Assembly (NCBI RefSeq): GCF_900116435.1 | Contig: NZ_FPAZ01000013.1 | Span: 1-48,757 of the forward strand | Length of the DNA: 48,757 bases | Origin: Pseudoalteromonas lipolytica | GTDB taxonomy: Bacteria; Pseudomonadota; Gammaproteobacteria; Enterobacterales; Alteromonadaceae | Direction: 5' to 3' | In this document: one piece after another, positions 35,422-43,441 of the stretch | How positions within the stretch are numbered: the stretch's first letter is position 1 | Layout: every line of letters starts with the position of its first letter | The notes under the pieces: model-generated | The model's input: only the letters and a program-made list of their open reading frames with translations | Told to the model about the DNA's origin: nothing | Databases searched by the model: none | Made by a program: the position numbers and the translations under genes

Positions 35422-36354
35422 ATGAAAAAGTTAGTAATTGCAGCCGTTGTTGCTGCAGCTGTAGGTGGCGTCGTTTACGCAAACTATACAGCAACACAGG
35501 AAGTGAAAAAGGTTGTTGATAAGCAACTAAGCGCTTTATCAAGCCAAAGTGGTGTAGATATCACTTACAGCGATATTTCAGCAAGCGTGTTCAGTAGCAG
35601 CATGCAGTTGTCTGGTATAAATGTGCAAAGCATTGAAGGCGATGAAACCATTGCCACTATCGACAATATTGAAGTGACGGGTTACGAAGTTGATGCGATC
35701 CCACCCCACACGGGCTTCGTGATGACAAATTTCCGCTTTAGTGATGAGTTTTTATCGCAACTTCCAGACAGTGCGAATAATAAGCTTGCCGCAACGAGTT
35801 ACAACGTGAATTCATCGCTTGATTACAACAAAGAGTCAGGTGATAGCAAGTTTGCGCTTAACGTGAAGGCAAGCGAAGTGGCTGATGTACGTTTTAATCT
35901 TGGTTTAGCAAATTCAACGGCGTTGATGGAAGCATCTTTATCAATCAGCCAAGCACAAAATGCTGCGAATGGGGCTGAGCTCACTTTAGAGCAACAACTA
36001 CAGCAACAATCAAAAATGATGGCGGCAATGAGCCAATTAGAGCCGCGCAGTATCGAGCTTGAAATCAACGACGACGGTGAACTTAAAACTGTTGTCGAAA
36101 GCTTCTTAAAAGCGCAAGGCATGACACTTGATGACCTTGAGCAAGTTGTGGCAATGCAATTACAACAAGCTCCTGTAAGTGCGGAGTTAGACACTGCGAT
36201 TAAAAACTTTGCCAGTGGTTTATCAAAATTGTCTTTATCGGCACGCCTACCTGAAGGCAAGTCGATGATGCAAATCAACCAGCAAATCATGATGCTGGTT
36301 GGTCAGCCTGAAGAGCTTGCGAAATTTATTAATTTAAAAGCGAGTGGTGAATAA
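35422..36354 (+). CDS. Exported or membrane-anchored hypothetical protein (DUF945/AsmA-like)
   Basis: Protein of 310 residues with an N-terminal signal anchor (MKKLVIAAVVAAAVGGVVYA). The following repeat-like strands (VDITYSDISASVFSSSMQLSGINVQS) resemble YdgA/DUF945 or AsmA-like periplasmic beta proteins; the C-terminal part is Gln-rich and helical (TLEQQLQQQSKMMAAMSQLE). GGAAAT lies before the start. Function unknown; it follows radA by 45 bp and ends in a strong terminator. Confidence 0.7.
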   Translation: MKKLVIAAVVAAAVGGVVYANYTATQEVKKVVDKQLSALSSQSGVDITYSDISASVFSSSMQLSGINVQSIEGDETIATIDNIEVTGYEVDAIPPHTGFVMTNFRFSDEFLSQLPDSANNKLAATSYNVNSSLDYNKESGDSKFALNVKASEVADVRFNLGLANSTALMEASLSISQAQNAANGAELTLEQQLQQQSKMMAAMSQLEPRSIELEINDDGELKTVVESFLKAQGMTLDDLEQVVAMQLQQAPVSAELDTAIKNFASGLSKLSLSARLPEGKSMMQINQQIMMLVGQPEELAKFINLKASGE

Positions 36355-36383
36355 CCCGCTGACCGCAGCCGTGCGTTAGCTTC

Positions 36384-36436
36384 AATAACCTTAAAGTGTT
36401 CAACTCTCTAGTTTGCTCACTTTAAGGTTATTTTTT
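36384..36436 (+). terminator. Terminator after the DUF945-like gene
   Basis: A 15-bp stem, AATAACCTTAAAGTG with CACTTTAAGGTTATT, and a 19-base loop, followed by TTTT. The stop codon and last codons of the convergent BON gene lie inside it. Confidence 0.75.
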
Positions 36437-36729
36437 ACATGCCTTACACCCTGACTGTGTTCTAAGAACTTTTGTGCCAGCGCACGTTGAAACCCCGTTT
36501 CCGTTGAACCTAATAATTCAATCGTATCGCCATTTACAATAACCTGTAAGTTTTCAATTTTAAAATTGCGGTTATTCGTTAGTTTCTTTAAAGCCACTTG
36601 CTGTAATCGCGGTTGCGCCGAAGTACTGGTTGTTAAAACATGGGTGTTGGCACTGACTTGTGTGGCGCAAGCCAATAAAAAAAGACAGCTAAATAAGGTT
36701 ACGACAACAGATAATTTGAAACGGCTCAT
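36400..36729 (-). CDS. BON-domain lipoprotein
   Basis: Small protein of 109 residues starting MSRFKLSVVV, with AGGG eight bases upstream. A lipoprotein signal ends at the lipobox LLAC (Cys about 21). The BON-like domain follows (LKKLTNNRNFKIENLQVIVNGD, IELLGSTETGFQRALAQKFLE, GVRHVKNNLKV). BON proteins bind membranes and protect the envelope in stress. The mature protein probably sits in the periplasm attached to a membrane. An upstream TTG at 36744 is not preferred. Confidence 0.75.
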   Translation of the reverse strand: MSRFKLSVVVTLFSCLFLLACATQVSANTHVLTTSTSAQPRLQQVALKKLTNNRNFKIENLQVIVNGDTIELLGSTETGFQRALAQKFLEHSQGVRHVKNNLKVSKLES

Positions 36730-36892
36730 ACAATTCCCTCGCAATAATGACAGATTGAACTCTGTATGAACAATTACAAATTCTGTTCCAATTTTAGTTT
36801 GTTGATTTTTATAGGTTTTATTTTTTTGAAGAAACTGTATGTGAAGTAATTACACATAGTTCAGTAAAAAAGACACGGCAAATAACAGCGAT

Positions 36893-36921
36893 AAAAATGC
36901 CGAGACAGGCTCGGCATTTTT
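36893..36921. terminator. Terminator after srmB
   Basis: AAAAATGCCGAG pairs with CTCGGCATTTTT around ACAGG. T-runs on both strands make it bidirectional; it ends srmB on the minus strand. Confidence 0.9.
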
Positions 36922-36946
36922 ATTAACAAGGCTTATTAAGCACGCA

Positions 36947-38173
36947 CTACTTTTTCTTTTTTGGTTTTGCCTTTTTCTTCGCTTTGATCTTTGCTGGATC
37001 TTTTTTCTTTTTAGAAGGGATTTTTGCTTCTTTGTGTTGCGGCTCTATCCCTTTGATTACTCGACGCTTTAGTTTTTGTTCGATGTAACGCTCAACTTTG
37101 CCTAAAATGGCAACGTCATGCGCTTCGATAAATGAAATCGCGATTCCTTTTTTGCCTGCACGACCAGTACGTCCAATACGGTGAACGTATATGTCTGCGG
37201 TGCGAGGCATATCAAAGTTAATCACATGGCTGATATCTGCCACGTCAATACCACGGGCAGCCACATCGGTTGCTACCAATATTTTATTGCGGCCAGAATG
37301 GAAGTTCTCCATTGCTTTCATGCGTTTATCTTGTGGCATTTCACCACGTAACCAAGCAACGCGCAGTCCTTCGTTATTTAACGCACCAATTAATGATTCT
37401 AGGCGTTCACGGGTCTTAACGAACACTATCGCTTTATGGATATCATCGCCGTTTAAGATATCGACTAACATTTTAAGCTTATGGTTGTAGTCGTCGGCTA
37501 AGTGAACCCACTGGTGGATCTTTGCTTTTTCTTTACGCGACGATTCTGCTTCTAGTAGCGCAGGATCATTTAAAATACGCTCAGCGAAAAGCTCAACACT
37601 GTCACCTTCAAGTGTGGCTGAAAATAGAAAACATTGACGACGATTTCTGGCTTCATCACAAATACGCAGCATTTCTTTACGAAAGCCCATATCGAGCATG
37701 CGGTCGGCTTCGTCTAAAATAAGCATTTCAACATTTTCAGCATGGAAGTTCTCGGTTTCGAGGTATTCCATTAAGCGCCCAGGTGTCGCGATAAGAATGT
37801 CGTTATTGTTCTCAAAAATTTCTTTGTGCGTTCCATAGTTAATGCCGCCCGTCACGACACCTATTTTAAGGTGTGTTTGCTCAGCAAGCTGTTCACAATG
37901 CTCATGGATTTGATAAGCAAGCTCGCGAGTAGGAGTCATGATAAGTACGCGGGCAAAACCAGGGTCACGACGAGGGAAATCAAGCAAGTATTGAATAGCT
38001 GGGATCAAAAACGCGGCTGTTTTACCGGTACCTGTGGGTGCAGATGCCAAAATATCGCGCCCTTGTAATGCTTCAGGGATCGCTTGTTGTTGAATGCTGG
38101 TTGGCGTATCAAAACCCATTTTATTAATGGCATTTAACAGCTTGTTATCGATATCAAATTCAGAAAATTGCAT
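36947..38173 (-). CDS. srmB: DEAD-box RNA helicase SrmB
   Basis: ATP-dependent RNA helicase of 408 residues, involved in early 50S ribosome assembly in E. coli. Q motif (FDTPTSIQQQAIP), Walker A SAPTGTGKTAAF, PTRELAYQ, Walker B LDEADRMLDMGF, SAT (LFSATLEG), ARGIDVADI and HRIGRTGRAGKKG are all present. The C-terminus is a long Lys-rich tail (about 380-408). SrmB rather than another DEAD-box protein is indicated by length and by its position divergent from the trmN6 gene, as in E. coli. Confidence 0.92.
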   Translation of the reverse strand: MQFSEFDIDNKLLNAINKMGFDTPTSIQQQAIPEALQGRDILASAPTGTGKTAAFLIPAIQYLLDFPRRDPGFARVLIMTPTRELAYQIHEHCEQLAEQTHLKIGVVTGGINYGTHKEIFENNNDILIATPGRLMEYLETENFHAENVEMLILDEADRMLDMGFRKEMLRICDEARNRRQCFLFSATLEGDSVELFAERILNDPALLEAESSRKEKAKIHQWVHLADDYNHKLKMLVDILNGDDIHKAIVFVKTRERLESLIGALNNEGLRVAWLRGEMPQDKRMKAMENFHSGRNKILVATDVAARGIDVADISHVINFDMPRTADIYVHRIGRTGRAGKKGIAISFIEAHDVAILGKVERYIEQKLKRRVIKGIEPQHKEAKIPSKKKKDPAKIKAKKKAKPKKKK

Positions 38174-38249
38174 AGAGTGACATAAATAGAGGACAATTGG
38201 CGTTAATTATACGCGCTATCCAGCTGTTGGTGAATGAAAAGGTGAAAAA

Positions 38250-38948
38250 ATGTCAGGTTTTGTGTTTAAACAGTTTTCGATAGGGCAAACTCACACTGCA
38301 ATGAAAGTTTCAACAGATGGGATTTTGTTGGGTGCATGGGCACATGTAAGCGATGCTGCACGAATTGTTGATATTGGCACAGGCACCGGGTTGCTTGCTT
38401 TAATGGCAAAACAACGTGCGCCGAAGGCGGTTGTTAACGCTATCGAAATAGAGGCTAACGCGTGTATTGATGCTCGCGCTAATTTTGCTAATAGCCCTTG
38501 GCCTGACATTATGCTTTATCAAGGGGCTGTGCAGTCTTTTAAAGCAGCAACCCCCTTTGATGCAATTATCACTAATCCACCTTATTTCAATGCCAGCCTT
38601 AAAGGCGATAATGCAGCACGCAATACAGCGCGCCACACCGATGGATTGAGTTTTAGCGAATTAATCAAAGCGTGTAGTGCGCTGAGTCATGCACATACTC
38701 TGCTCAATGTGATACTGCCTTGTCCTGAGGCCGAGCAATTTATTGCCATTGCAGAGCAAGAAGGCTGGTATTTAAACCACCTGTGTTTAGTTAAAACAAC
38801 CGAGAAAAAAGCACCCAGTCGCAGTTTAATGTTATTTAGTCAGGTTGCAGCCCCTTTAACGACAACACATTTAACGATTCATGCAAACAGTGGCGCGTAT
38901 AGTGCTGAATATAGTGCGCTATGCAAGGACTTTTATTTGAAAATGTGA
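38250..38948 (+). CDS. trmN6: tRNA1(Val) (adenine-37-N6)-methyltransferase TrmN6
   Basis: SAM-dependent methyltransferase of 232 residues (YfiC family). The start is MSGFVFKQFSIGQTHTAMKVSTDGILLGAW, a typical family beginning. SAM motif I is IVDIGTGTGLLALM and the N6-adenine motif is ITNPPYF. It modifies A37 of tRNA-Val. Divergent from srmB over 76 bp, the same arrangement as yfiC-srmB in E. coli. Confidence 0.93.
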   Translation: MSGFVFKQFSIGQTHTAMKVSTDGILLGAWAHVSDAARIVDIGTGTGLLALMAKQRAPKAVVNAIEIEANACIDARANFANSPWPDIMLYQGAVQSFKAATPFDAIITNPPYFNASLKGDNAARNTARHTDGLSFSELIKACSALSHAHTLLNVILPCPEAEQFIAIAEQEGWYLNHLCLVKTTEKKAPSRSLMLFSQVAAPLTTTHLTIHANSGAYSAEYSALCKDFYLKM

Positions 38949-39002
38949 CGCATACCAGCCATTAATAGTCCGTCATCACTTTACTCTAAAAGGTCGTATT
39001 TG

Positions 39003-39683
39003 CTATTCACTGATGCTCGATTGTAGGCCATCTTCGCTTACTAATAATGTATAAGAATGTCCATATGAGGCATGACAAATGGCAACTGATTCATCAACAC
39101 GCTTACCTTCATCATTCAGTCGAGAGACTTTAATATCATCTGCGCAGTCATCAGTGTGATACCACGTACTTAATTGATTTTGATATAGGTTAACTATTTG
39201 ATTCTCTATTTTTAAGCGAATGTTTTCGGTGGCAAGAAAGCGGACGGCAAAAAAGCCCTCTTTGTTACTTTGAGTCTGTTTTATGAGCGTTAAACGCAGC
39301 TTTTCTCCACTTTGCCAGGCGACAAAATGGTAAGGCTGGTCGTTGTCCACTTGATACATTTGCTCTGCGAAGTTGCTCGCTTCACTGTGATCTTCTACAT
39401 AAAATGAAATACGGCGTCGTTCATTGTGAAGGTGTGTTATATCAACAGGTAATGAATCTGATGCGAGCGTGTCTACATAATATTGCGCATCACTGACTTC
39501 TCTTGCGTTACCAAACAGGTCGGTATTTGCCATGGAGTAGTCAACCTCTAAGGCGGTGGTGTTTATCAATGTATACTTGTTCTCATACATCTGGTTGCCA
39601 AAATCATGACTTTCCTCGACTTCTAATTCCTCACACCCTACAAGCAGCGTTGTTGCAAAGAGTAAAAATAGCGCATTTTTCAT
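39003..39683 (-). CDS. Hypothetical lipoprotein
   Basis: Protein of 226 residues with a lipoprotein signal MKNALFLLFATTLLVGCEE (lipobox LVGC, Cys 17). The residues after Cys are acidic (EELEVEE). The mature domain looks beta-rich and has two more Cys (DDCADD, AICHASYG), perhaps forming a disulfide. I recognise no family. It stands alone between trmN6 and a 262-bp gene-free stretch. Confidence 0.7.
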   Translation of the reverse strand: MKNALFLLFATTLLVGCEELEVEESHDFGNQMYENKYTLINTTALEVDYSMANTDLFGNAREVSDAQYYVDTLASDSLPVDITHLHNERRRISFYVEDHSEASNFAEQMYQVDNDQPYHFVAWQSGEKLRLTLIKQTQSNKEGFFAVRFLATENIRLKIENQIVNLYQNQLSTWYHTDDCADDIKVSRLNDEGKRVDESVAICHASYGHSYTLLVSEDGLQSSISE

Positions 39684-39945
39684 TGTTTATCCTTTTACTA
39701 ATGAAGCTGCCGTATGGTTCCAATTCGCAAAAAATGCTTAATTATTTTGAGGGATTAAACCGGTTGCGACCTGTTTTAAAGATTGCTGATTTACGACTGC
39801 ATGGATGCAGAGCAATGCAGGAGCAATTGCCGAGAACAACTAAATAACGAAACCTTTGCCTTGTTTTCAACGAGGTTTTATCGCCCCAAAATAGCGCACT
39901 TAATTAAGCGAATTGGTATGGCATATTGATGCGTTGATTGTACCT
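39684..39945. other. Gene-free stretch
   Basis: No convincing gene. It contains a short perfect hairpin CTGCAT-GG-ATGCAG (39796-39809). The function of this stretch is not clear; it includes the promoter of the minus-strand lipoprotein gene and the downstream side of the next minus-strand gene. Confidence 0.5.
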
Positions 39946-40380
39946 CTATTTTGCACTTAATTGCACGGGAGGTTGCAGCTGCATTACTTCATCAAGTTGA
40001 ATTTGTTGAACATGCTCAAGCTCAAGCAAGGCATCTAAGACTGCTTTTGTGTGCTGTTTTTCTATTTCAGCACTGCAAAAATCAATGATACTAAAACGGC
40101 GTTTTATCAATAAGCCATCGATATCAGGTAAAGGATCTTTGGTTTCTATTAGCACGCGTGTGGCAGGGCAGGGGTCGGCATACCCAGAGCGCATTAATTT
40201 GTTTAAGTTAAATAAATTATCGTCGAGTTTACCAAGCTCTACGGCGGTTTTAGCGCTATGCGGAATAAATAATGACTCACCAAAGCGGTTTGTTTTAATC
40301 TCGCCATCTGCTTTAATTGGGGTGACTTGATTATTGTCGAAGCTGACAATATCTCCGGTAAGTAACGTATATTGACTCAT
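39946..40380 (-). CDS. Hypothetical protein
   Basis: Soluble protein of 144 residues starting MSQYTLLTGDIVSFDNNQVTPI, with GAGGGAA eight bases before the ATG; a TTG at 40395 is not preferred. It has no signal peptide and no motif I can name. Two short Cys-containing segments (YADPCPATRVLI, IIDFCSAEIEKQH) are conspicuous. Possibly a small regulatory or binding protein of marine gammaproteobacteria. Confidence 0.65.
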   Translation of the reverse strand: MSQYTLLTGDIVSFDNNQVTPIKADGEIKTNRFGESLFIPHSAKTAVELGKLDDNLFNLNKLMRSGYADPCPATRVLIETKDPLPDIDGLLIKRRFSIIDFCSAEIEKQHTKAVLDALLELEHVQQIQLDEVMQLQPPVQLSAK

Positions 40381-40484
40381 TGTGTTCCCTCGCAATGTGT
40401 TGTCTTTTTCTGATCATAGCAAAATGGTGTGTTTTACCAAGCCCTGATATAGTAATAAGGCCTTAAATTTTATGCGAGTATTTT

Positions 40485-40913
40485 ATGTTACGACTCACAA
40501 TCGCTTTATCAGCCCTTTTATTTTCTCAATTAAGCGTCGCTGCAATGAGCCCTGTCGGGCTTTGGAAAACCATTGACGAGGAAACCAATGAAGCTAAATC
40601 TTTGGTACGTATTCGTGAGCAAAACGGTGTACTTATTGGTGAAGTTGAAAAAATTCTTAACCCAGCCAAACAAGATGCAATATGTGATGCATGTAAAGGC
40701 GATAAAAAAAATAAGCCAATTTTGGGAATGGCCATTATCGATGGCGCGAAAGAAGCGGGCGATGGCAGTTGGCAAGACGGTGAAATTCTTGACCCTAATA
40801 ATGGCAAAACCTACACCTTAAAGCTCACCCCTAAAGAACAGGGAAAAGTGCTTGAAGTACGCGGTTATATCGCCTTTTTCTACCGCAACCAATACTGGCA
40901 GCGTGTTGAATAG
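40485..40913 (+). CDS. DUF2147-family exported protein
   Basis: Protein of 142 residues with a signal peptide (about 1-20, ending SVAAM). The mature part begins SPVGLWKTIDEETNEAKSLV and includes QDAICDACKGDKKNKP, GSWQDGEILDPNNGKTY and a C-terminal LEVRGYIAFFYRNQYWQRV, all typical of DUF2147. Molecular role unknown. It is a single gene with its own strong terminator. Confidence 0.85.
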   Translation: MLRLTIALSALLFSQLSVAAMSPVGLWKTIDEETNEAKSLVRIREQNGVLIGEVEKILNPAKQDAICDACKGDKKNKPILGMAIIDGAKEAGDGSWQDGEILDPNNGKTYTLKLTPKEQGKVLEVRGYIAFFYRNQYWQRVE

Positions 40914-40919
40914 CCTGAC

Positions 40920-40952
40920 ATTAAAACGCCAAGCAATGCTTGGCGTTTTAAT
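40920..40952. terminator. Terminator after DUF2147 gene
   Basis: Near-perfect palindrome: TTAAAACGCCAAGCA followed by its inverse TGCTTGGCGTTTTAA. Flanked by A-rich and T-rich arms, so probably bidirectional, also ending fldB-side read-through. Confidence 0.9.
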
Positions 40953-40997
40953 AAATAAATGGGTTATACAGCAACTCACTTAATTAGGGAGTGAATA

Positions 40998-41519
40998 TTA
41001 CAGGGTCTCGCTGTATTCAGTCATCACTTGCTCAACCCAATTAGCAATACGTTCATCGCTGAGTTCATATTGGCTGTCTTCATCAAGTGCCAATCCAACA
41101 AAGTGTTTACCCTCATTTGTGAGAGCTTTTGACGCTTCAAATTCATAGCTTTCATCGTTAGGCCATAGACCTAAGAAGGTAATATCTTGATGGCAAATTT
41201 CGTCGTGTAGCATACCCAAAGCATCTTGAAACCACTGGCCATAACCTTGCTGATCGCCCATGCCAAAAAGGGCCACGGTTTTACCGTTTAGATTCACCTC
41301 TTTGATGTCGTCCCAAATTGATTCCCAATCTTCTTGTAACTCACCAAAGTCCCACGTTGAAATGCCGAAGATAACGAAATCGAATTGTTCTGCATTTTTT
41401 AATGGCTCATCTTTGATATTGTGTAAGCTGACAACATCTTGCCCGATAATATCGCGAATTTTCTCTGCCGCTATTTCTGTATAGCAAGTAGTAGAACCAT
41501 AAAATAAACCAATCTGCAT
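40998..41519 (-). CDS. fldB: Flavodoxin FldB
   Basis: FMN protein of 173 residues starting [21 protein letters not shown]. The phosphate loop YGSTTCYTE, the [13 protein letters not shown] segment and [16 protein letters not shown] (FMN-contacting Tyr) are typical long-chain flavodoxin features. An electron carrier in the cytoplasm. FldB rather than FldA is favoured because it is divergent from xerD-dsbC-recJ-prfB-lysS exactly as in E. coli. A GTG at 41531 is an alternative start. Confidence 0.9.
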   Translation of the reverse strand: MQIGLFYGSTTCYTEIAAEKIRDIIGQDVVSLHNIKDEPLKNAEQFDFVIFGISTWDFGELQEDWESIWDDIKEVNLNGKTVALFGMGDQQGYGQWFQDALGMLHDEICHQDITFLGLWPNDESYEFEASKALTNEGKHFVGLALDEDSQYELSDERIANWVEQVMTEYSETL

Positions 41520-41651
41520 CGTATTTATCACCGTGTATTTGCTTGATATGATAGTTACTCAAGCTGCTTTTAGTATCTATCTTCCTGTAGTTTGATACTA
41601 TTTTACCGTAAGGCTTTTTTAATTGATACCTTGATAAGGATGACAATACGC

Positions 41652-42575
41652 GTGGCTGAAAATAATTTCACAGCTGAAAAAGTAGCAATAACGTCAAACA
41701 ATGCCGAACATTTAGAGCTGTTTTTAGATATTTTGTACCTTGAGCAAGGGGTCAGTGAAAACACATTGATGGCATATCGCAGCGATCTTGATAAGTTTTG
41801 TCAGTTTTTAAAAGACAAAGATCTACTGGCTGTCAGCAGTGAAGATATTGAAGCTTACTTGGCATACCGAGTTGATTTAGGGCTTAAATCACGCAGCACT
41901 GCGCGCAGCATCAGTGCGCTTAAACGTTTTTACCAATACTTTGTACGTGAAAAAGCCATTGCTGATTCGCCAATGCTGAATATTGCACAGCCAAAAGCAG
42001 GGCAGTCATTACCCAAAACTCTCTCTGAGGCAGAGGTTGAAGCGCTACTCGCTGCGCCTAATATTGAAGAGCCTATGGGGCTGCGCGATAAAGCAATGTT
42101 GGAGCTTTTATACGCAACGGGTCTGCGCGTTACTGAGCTGGTAGGGCTTAGGATGGAGCAAATTAACTTGCGCCAAGCAGTTGTGTTTGTCAAAGGTAAG
42201 GGAAATAAAGAGCGTTTAGTGCCGCTTGGTGAAGAAGCGATGTATTGGCTTGAGCGCTTTTTAAAAGTTGGCCGCGCGCAGATGATCAAGCATGCAACTG
42301 ACTTTGTGTTCCCATCTAAGAGAGGGATTGGCATGACGCGACAAACTTTTTGGCATCGTATCAAACACTATGCTATTTTGGCATCAGTTGAATCGCCGTT
42401 ATCACCGCATACGCTTCGACATGCGTTTGCAACGCATTTGCTGAATCATGGGGCTGATCTTCGTGTCGTGCAAATGATGTTAGGTCACAGTGACTTATCA
42501 ACAACACAGATTTATACCCATGTAGCGAATGAGAGATTGAAGTCGGTACACGAGCAACATCATCCACGTGCTTAG
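41652..42575 (+). CDS. xerD: Site-specific recombinase XerD
   Basis: Tyrosine recombinase of 307 residues from GTG 41652; an ATG at 41640 has AAGG directly against it and is less likely. The N-terminal SAM-like domain contains LEQGVSENTLMAYRSDLDKF. Catalytic residues are Arg in LYATGLRVTELVGL, Lys in FVKGKGNKERLVPL, His-x-x-Arg in SPHTLRHAFATHLL, His in LGHSDLSTTQIYTHV and the Tyr nucleophile there. With XerC it resolves chromosome dimers at dif. First gene of the conserved xerD-dsbC-recJ-prfB-lysS block. Confidence 0.95.
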   Translation: MAENNFTAEKVAITSNNAEHLELFLDILYLEQGVSENTLMAYRSDLDKFCQFLKDKDLLAVSSEDIEAYLAYRVDLGLKSRSTARSISALKRFYQYFVREKAIADSPMLNIAQPKAGQSLPKTLSEAEVEALLAAPNIEEPMGLRDKAMLELLYATGLRVTELVGLRMEQINLRQAVVFVKGKGNKERLVPLGEEAMYWLERFLKVGRAQMIKHATDFVFPSKRGIGMTRQTFWHRIKHYAILASVESPLSPHTLRHAFATHLLNHGADLRVVQMMLGHSDLSTTQIYTHVANERLKSVHEQHHPRA

Positions 42576-42634
42576 TGCAAGATTTTTAAAGATGTACCGG
42601 TCTATATAATAAATGATCAGGATATAGGATAGTT

Positions 42635-43369
42635 ATGAAAAAGTTAGTTTTAGCCACGGCACTGCTTGGTACGAGTTTAAGTGTGTTTGCAAGTGGTGTG
42701 TCGACCACCGACGCTGCAGATGCGCCAATTATTGCTAAATTTGCTGAGTTAGGTGTTACGGTTAAAAAAGTAAACCCAAGCCCTGTTGCTGGCCTTAAAG
42801 AGCTAATTACTGACAAGGGGGTACTTTACGCAAGCCCTGACGGTCAATTTTTAATGCAAGGTACGCTGATTGATCTTCAAAATCGTGTCAATCTCACTGA
42901 GCACGCATTAAGTGATGTACGTAAGGCGGGTGTGGCTGAATACGAAGATTCAATGATTGTTTATAAAGCAAAAAATGAAAAACATTCAATTACTGTATTC
43001 ACCGATATTACATGCGGTTACTGTCGTAAATTACACCGCGAATTAGACGATTTCTTAGAAGCGGGCATCACCGTAAAATACCTTGCTTTCCCTCGCGGCG
43101 GTTTACGCGGTAAAGGTTACGAAGACTTAATGAATGTGTGGTGTGCAAAAGACCCAGCAGAAGCTCTAACTGAAGCCAAAGCCGGTGCAGAGGTTGCCAA
43201 GGTAGAAGGATGCAGTGCCCCTATTGCTGAGCATTATCAATTAGGCCAAAGCTTTGGTATGTCGGGTACACCTGCAATTATTTTAGAAGATGGAACGATG
43301 ATCCCAGGTTATCAATCAGCAGCACAAATTAGCCAAGCGCTTGATGCCTTACCAAAAACATCTTCATAA
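42635..43369 (+). CDS. dsbC: Thiol:disulfide interchange protein DsbC
   Basis: Periplasmic disulfide isomerase of 244 residues. Signal peptide about 1-19 (ending SVFAS). The N-terminal dimerisation domain is followed by a thioredoxin fold with active site CGYC (Cys127, Cys130) in FTDITCGYCRKLHREL. A second Cys pair (VWCAKDP and VEGCSAP) matches the structural disulfide of DsbC, and SGTPAIIL has the cis-Pro. It lies between xerD and recJ as in E. coli. Confidence 0.95.
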   Translation: MKKLVLATALLGTSLSVFASGVSTTDAADAPIIAKFAELGVTVKKVNPSPVAGLKELITDKGVLYASPDGQFLMQGTLIDLQNRVNLTEHALSDVRKAGVAEYEDSMIVYKAKNEKHSITVFTDITCGYCRKLHRELDDFLEAGITVKYLAFPRGGLRGKGYEDLMNVWCAKDPAEALTEAKAGAEVAKVEGCSAPIAEHYQLGQSFGMSGTPAIILEDGTMIPGYQSAAQISQALDALPKTSS

Positions 43370-43382
43370 TCTTTTTATAAAT

Positions 43383-43409
43383 AGGCCTGCCTTAGGTAGG
43401 CCTTTTATT
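43383..43409 (+). terminator. Terminator after dsbC
   Basis: AGGCCTGCC pairs with GGTAGGCCT (one G-U) around TTA, followed by TTTTATT. recJ therefore may depend on its own promoter or on read-through. Confidence 0.85.
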
Positions 43410-43441
43410 CGCTTTAAGCTAACTAAAGTAATACTTCCAAC

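Noticed and set aside
39796..39809. CTGCATGGATGCAG palindrome as a terminator
   Set aside because: It has no T-run on either side and the loop is only two bases, so it is not a convincing terminator.
39503..39847. Plus-strand open frame of 114 codons
   Set aside because: It is mostly antisense to the lipoprotein gene, has no ribosome binding site, and its sequence has no protein-like pattern.
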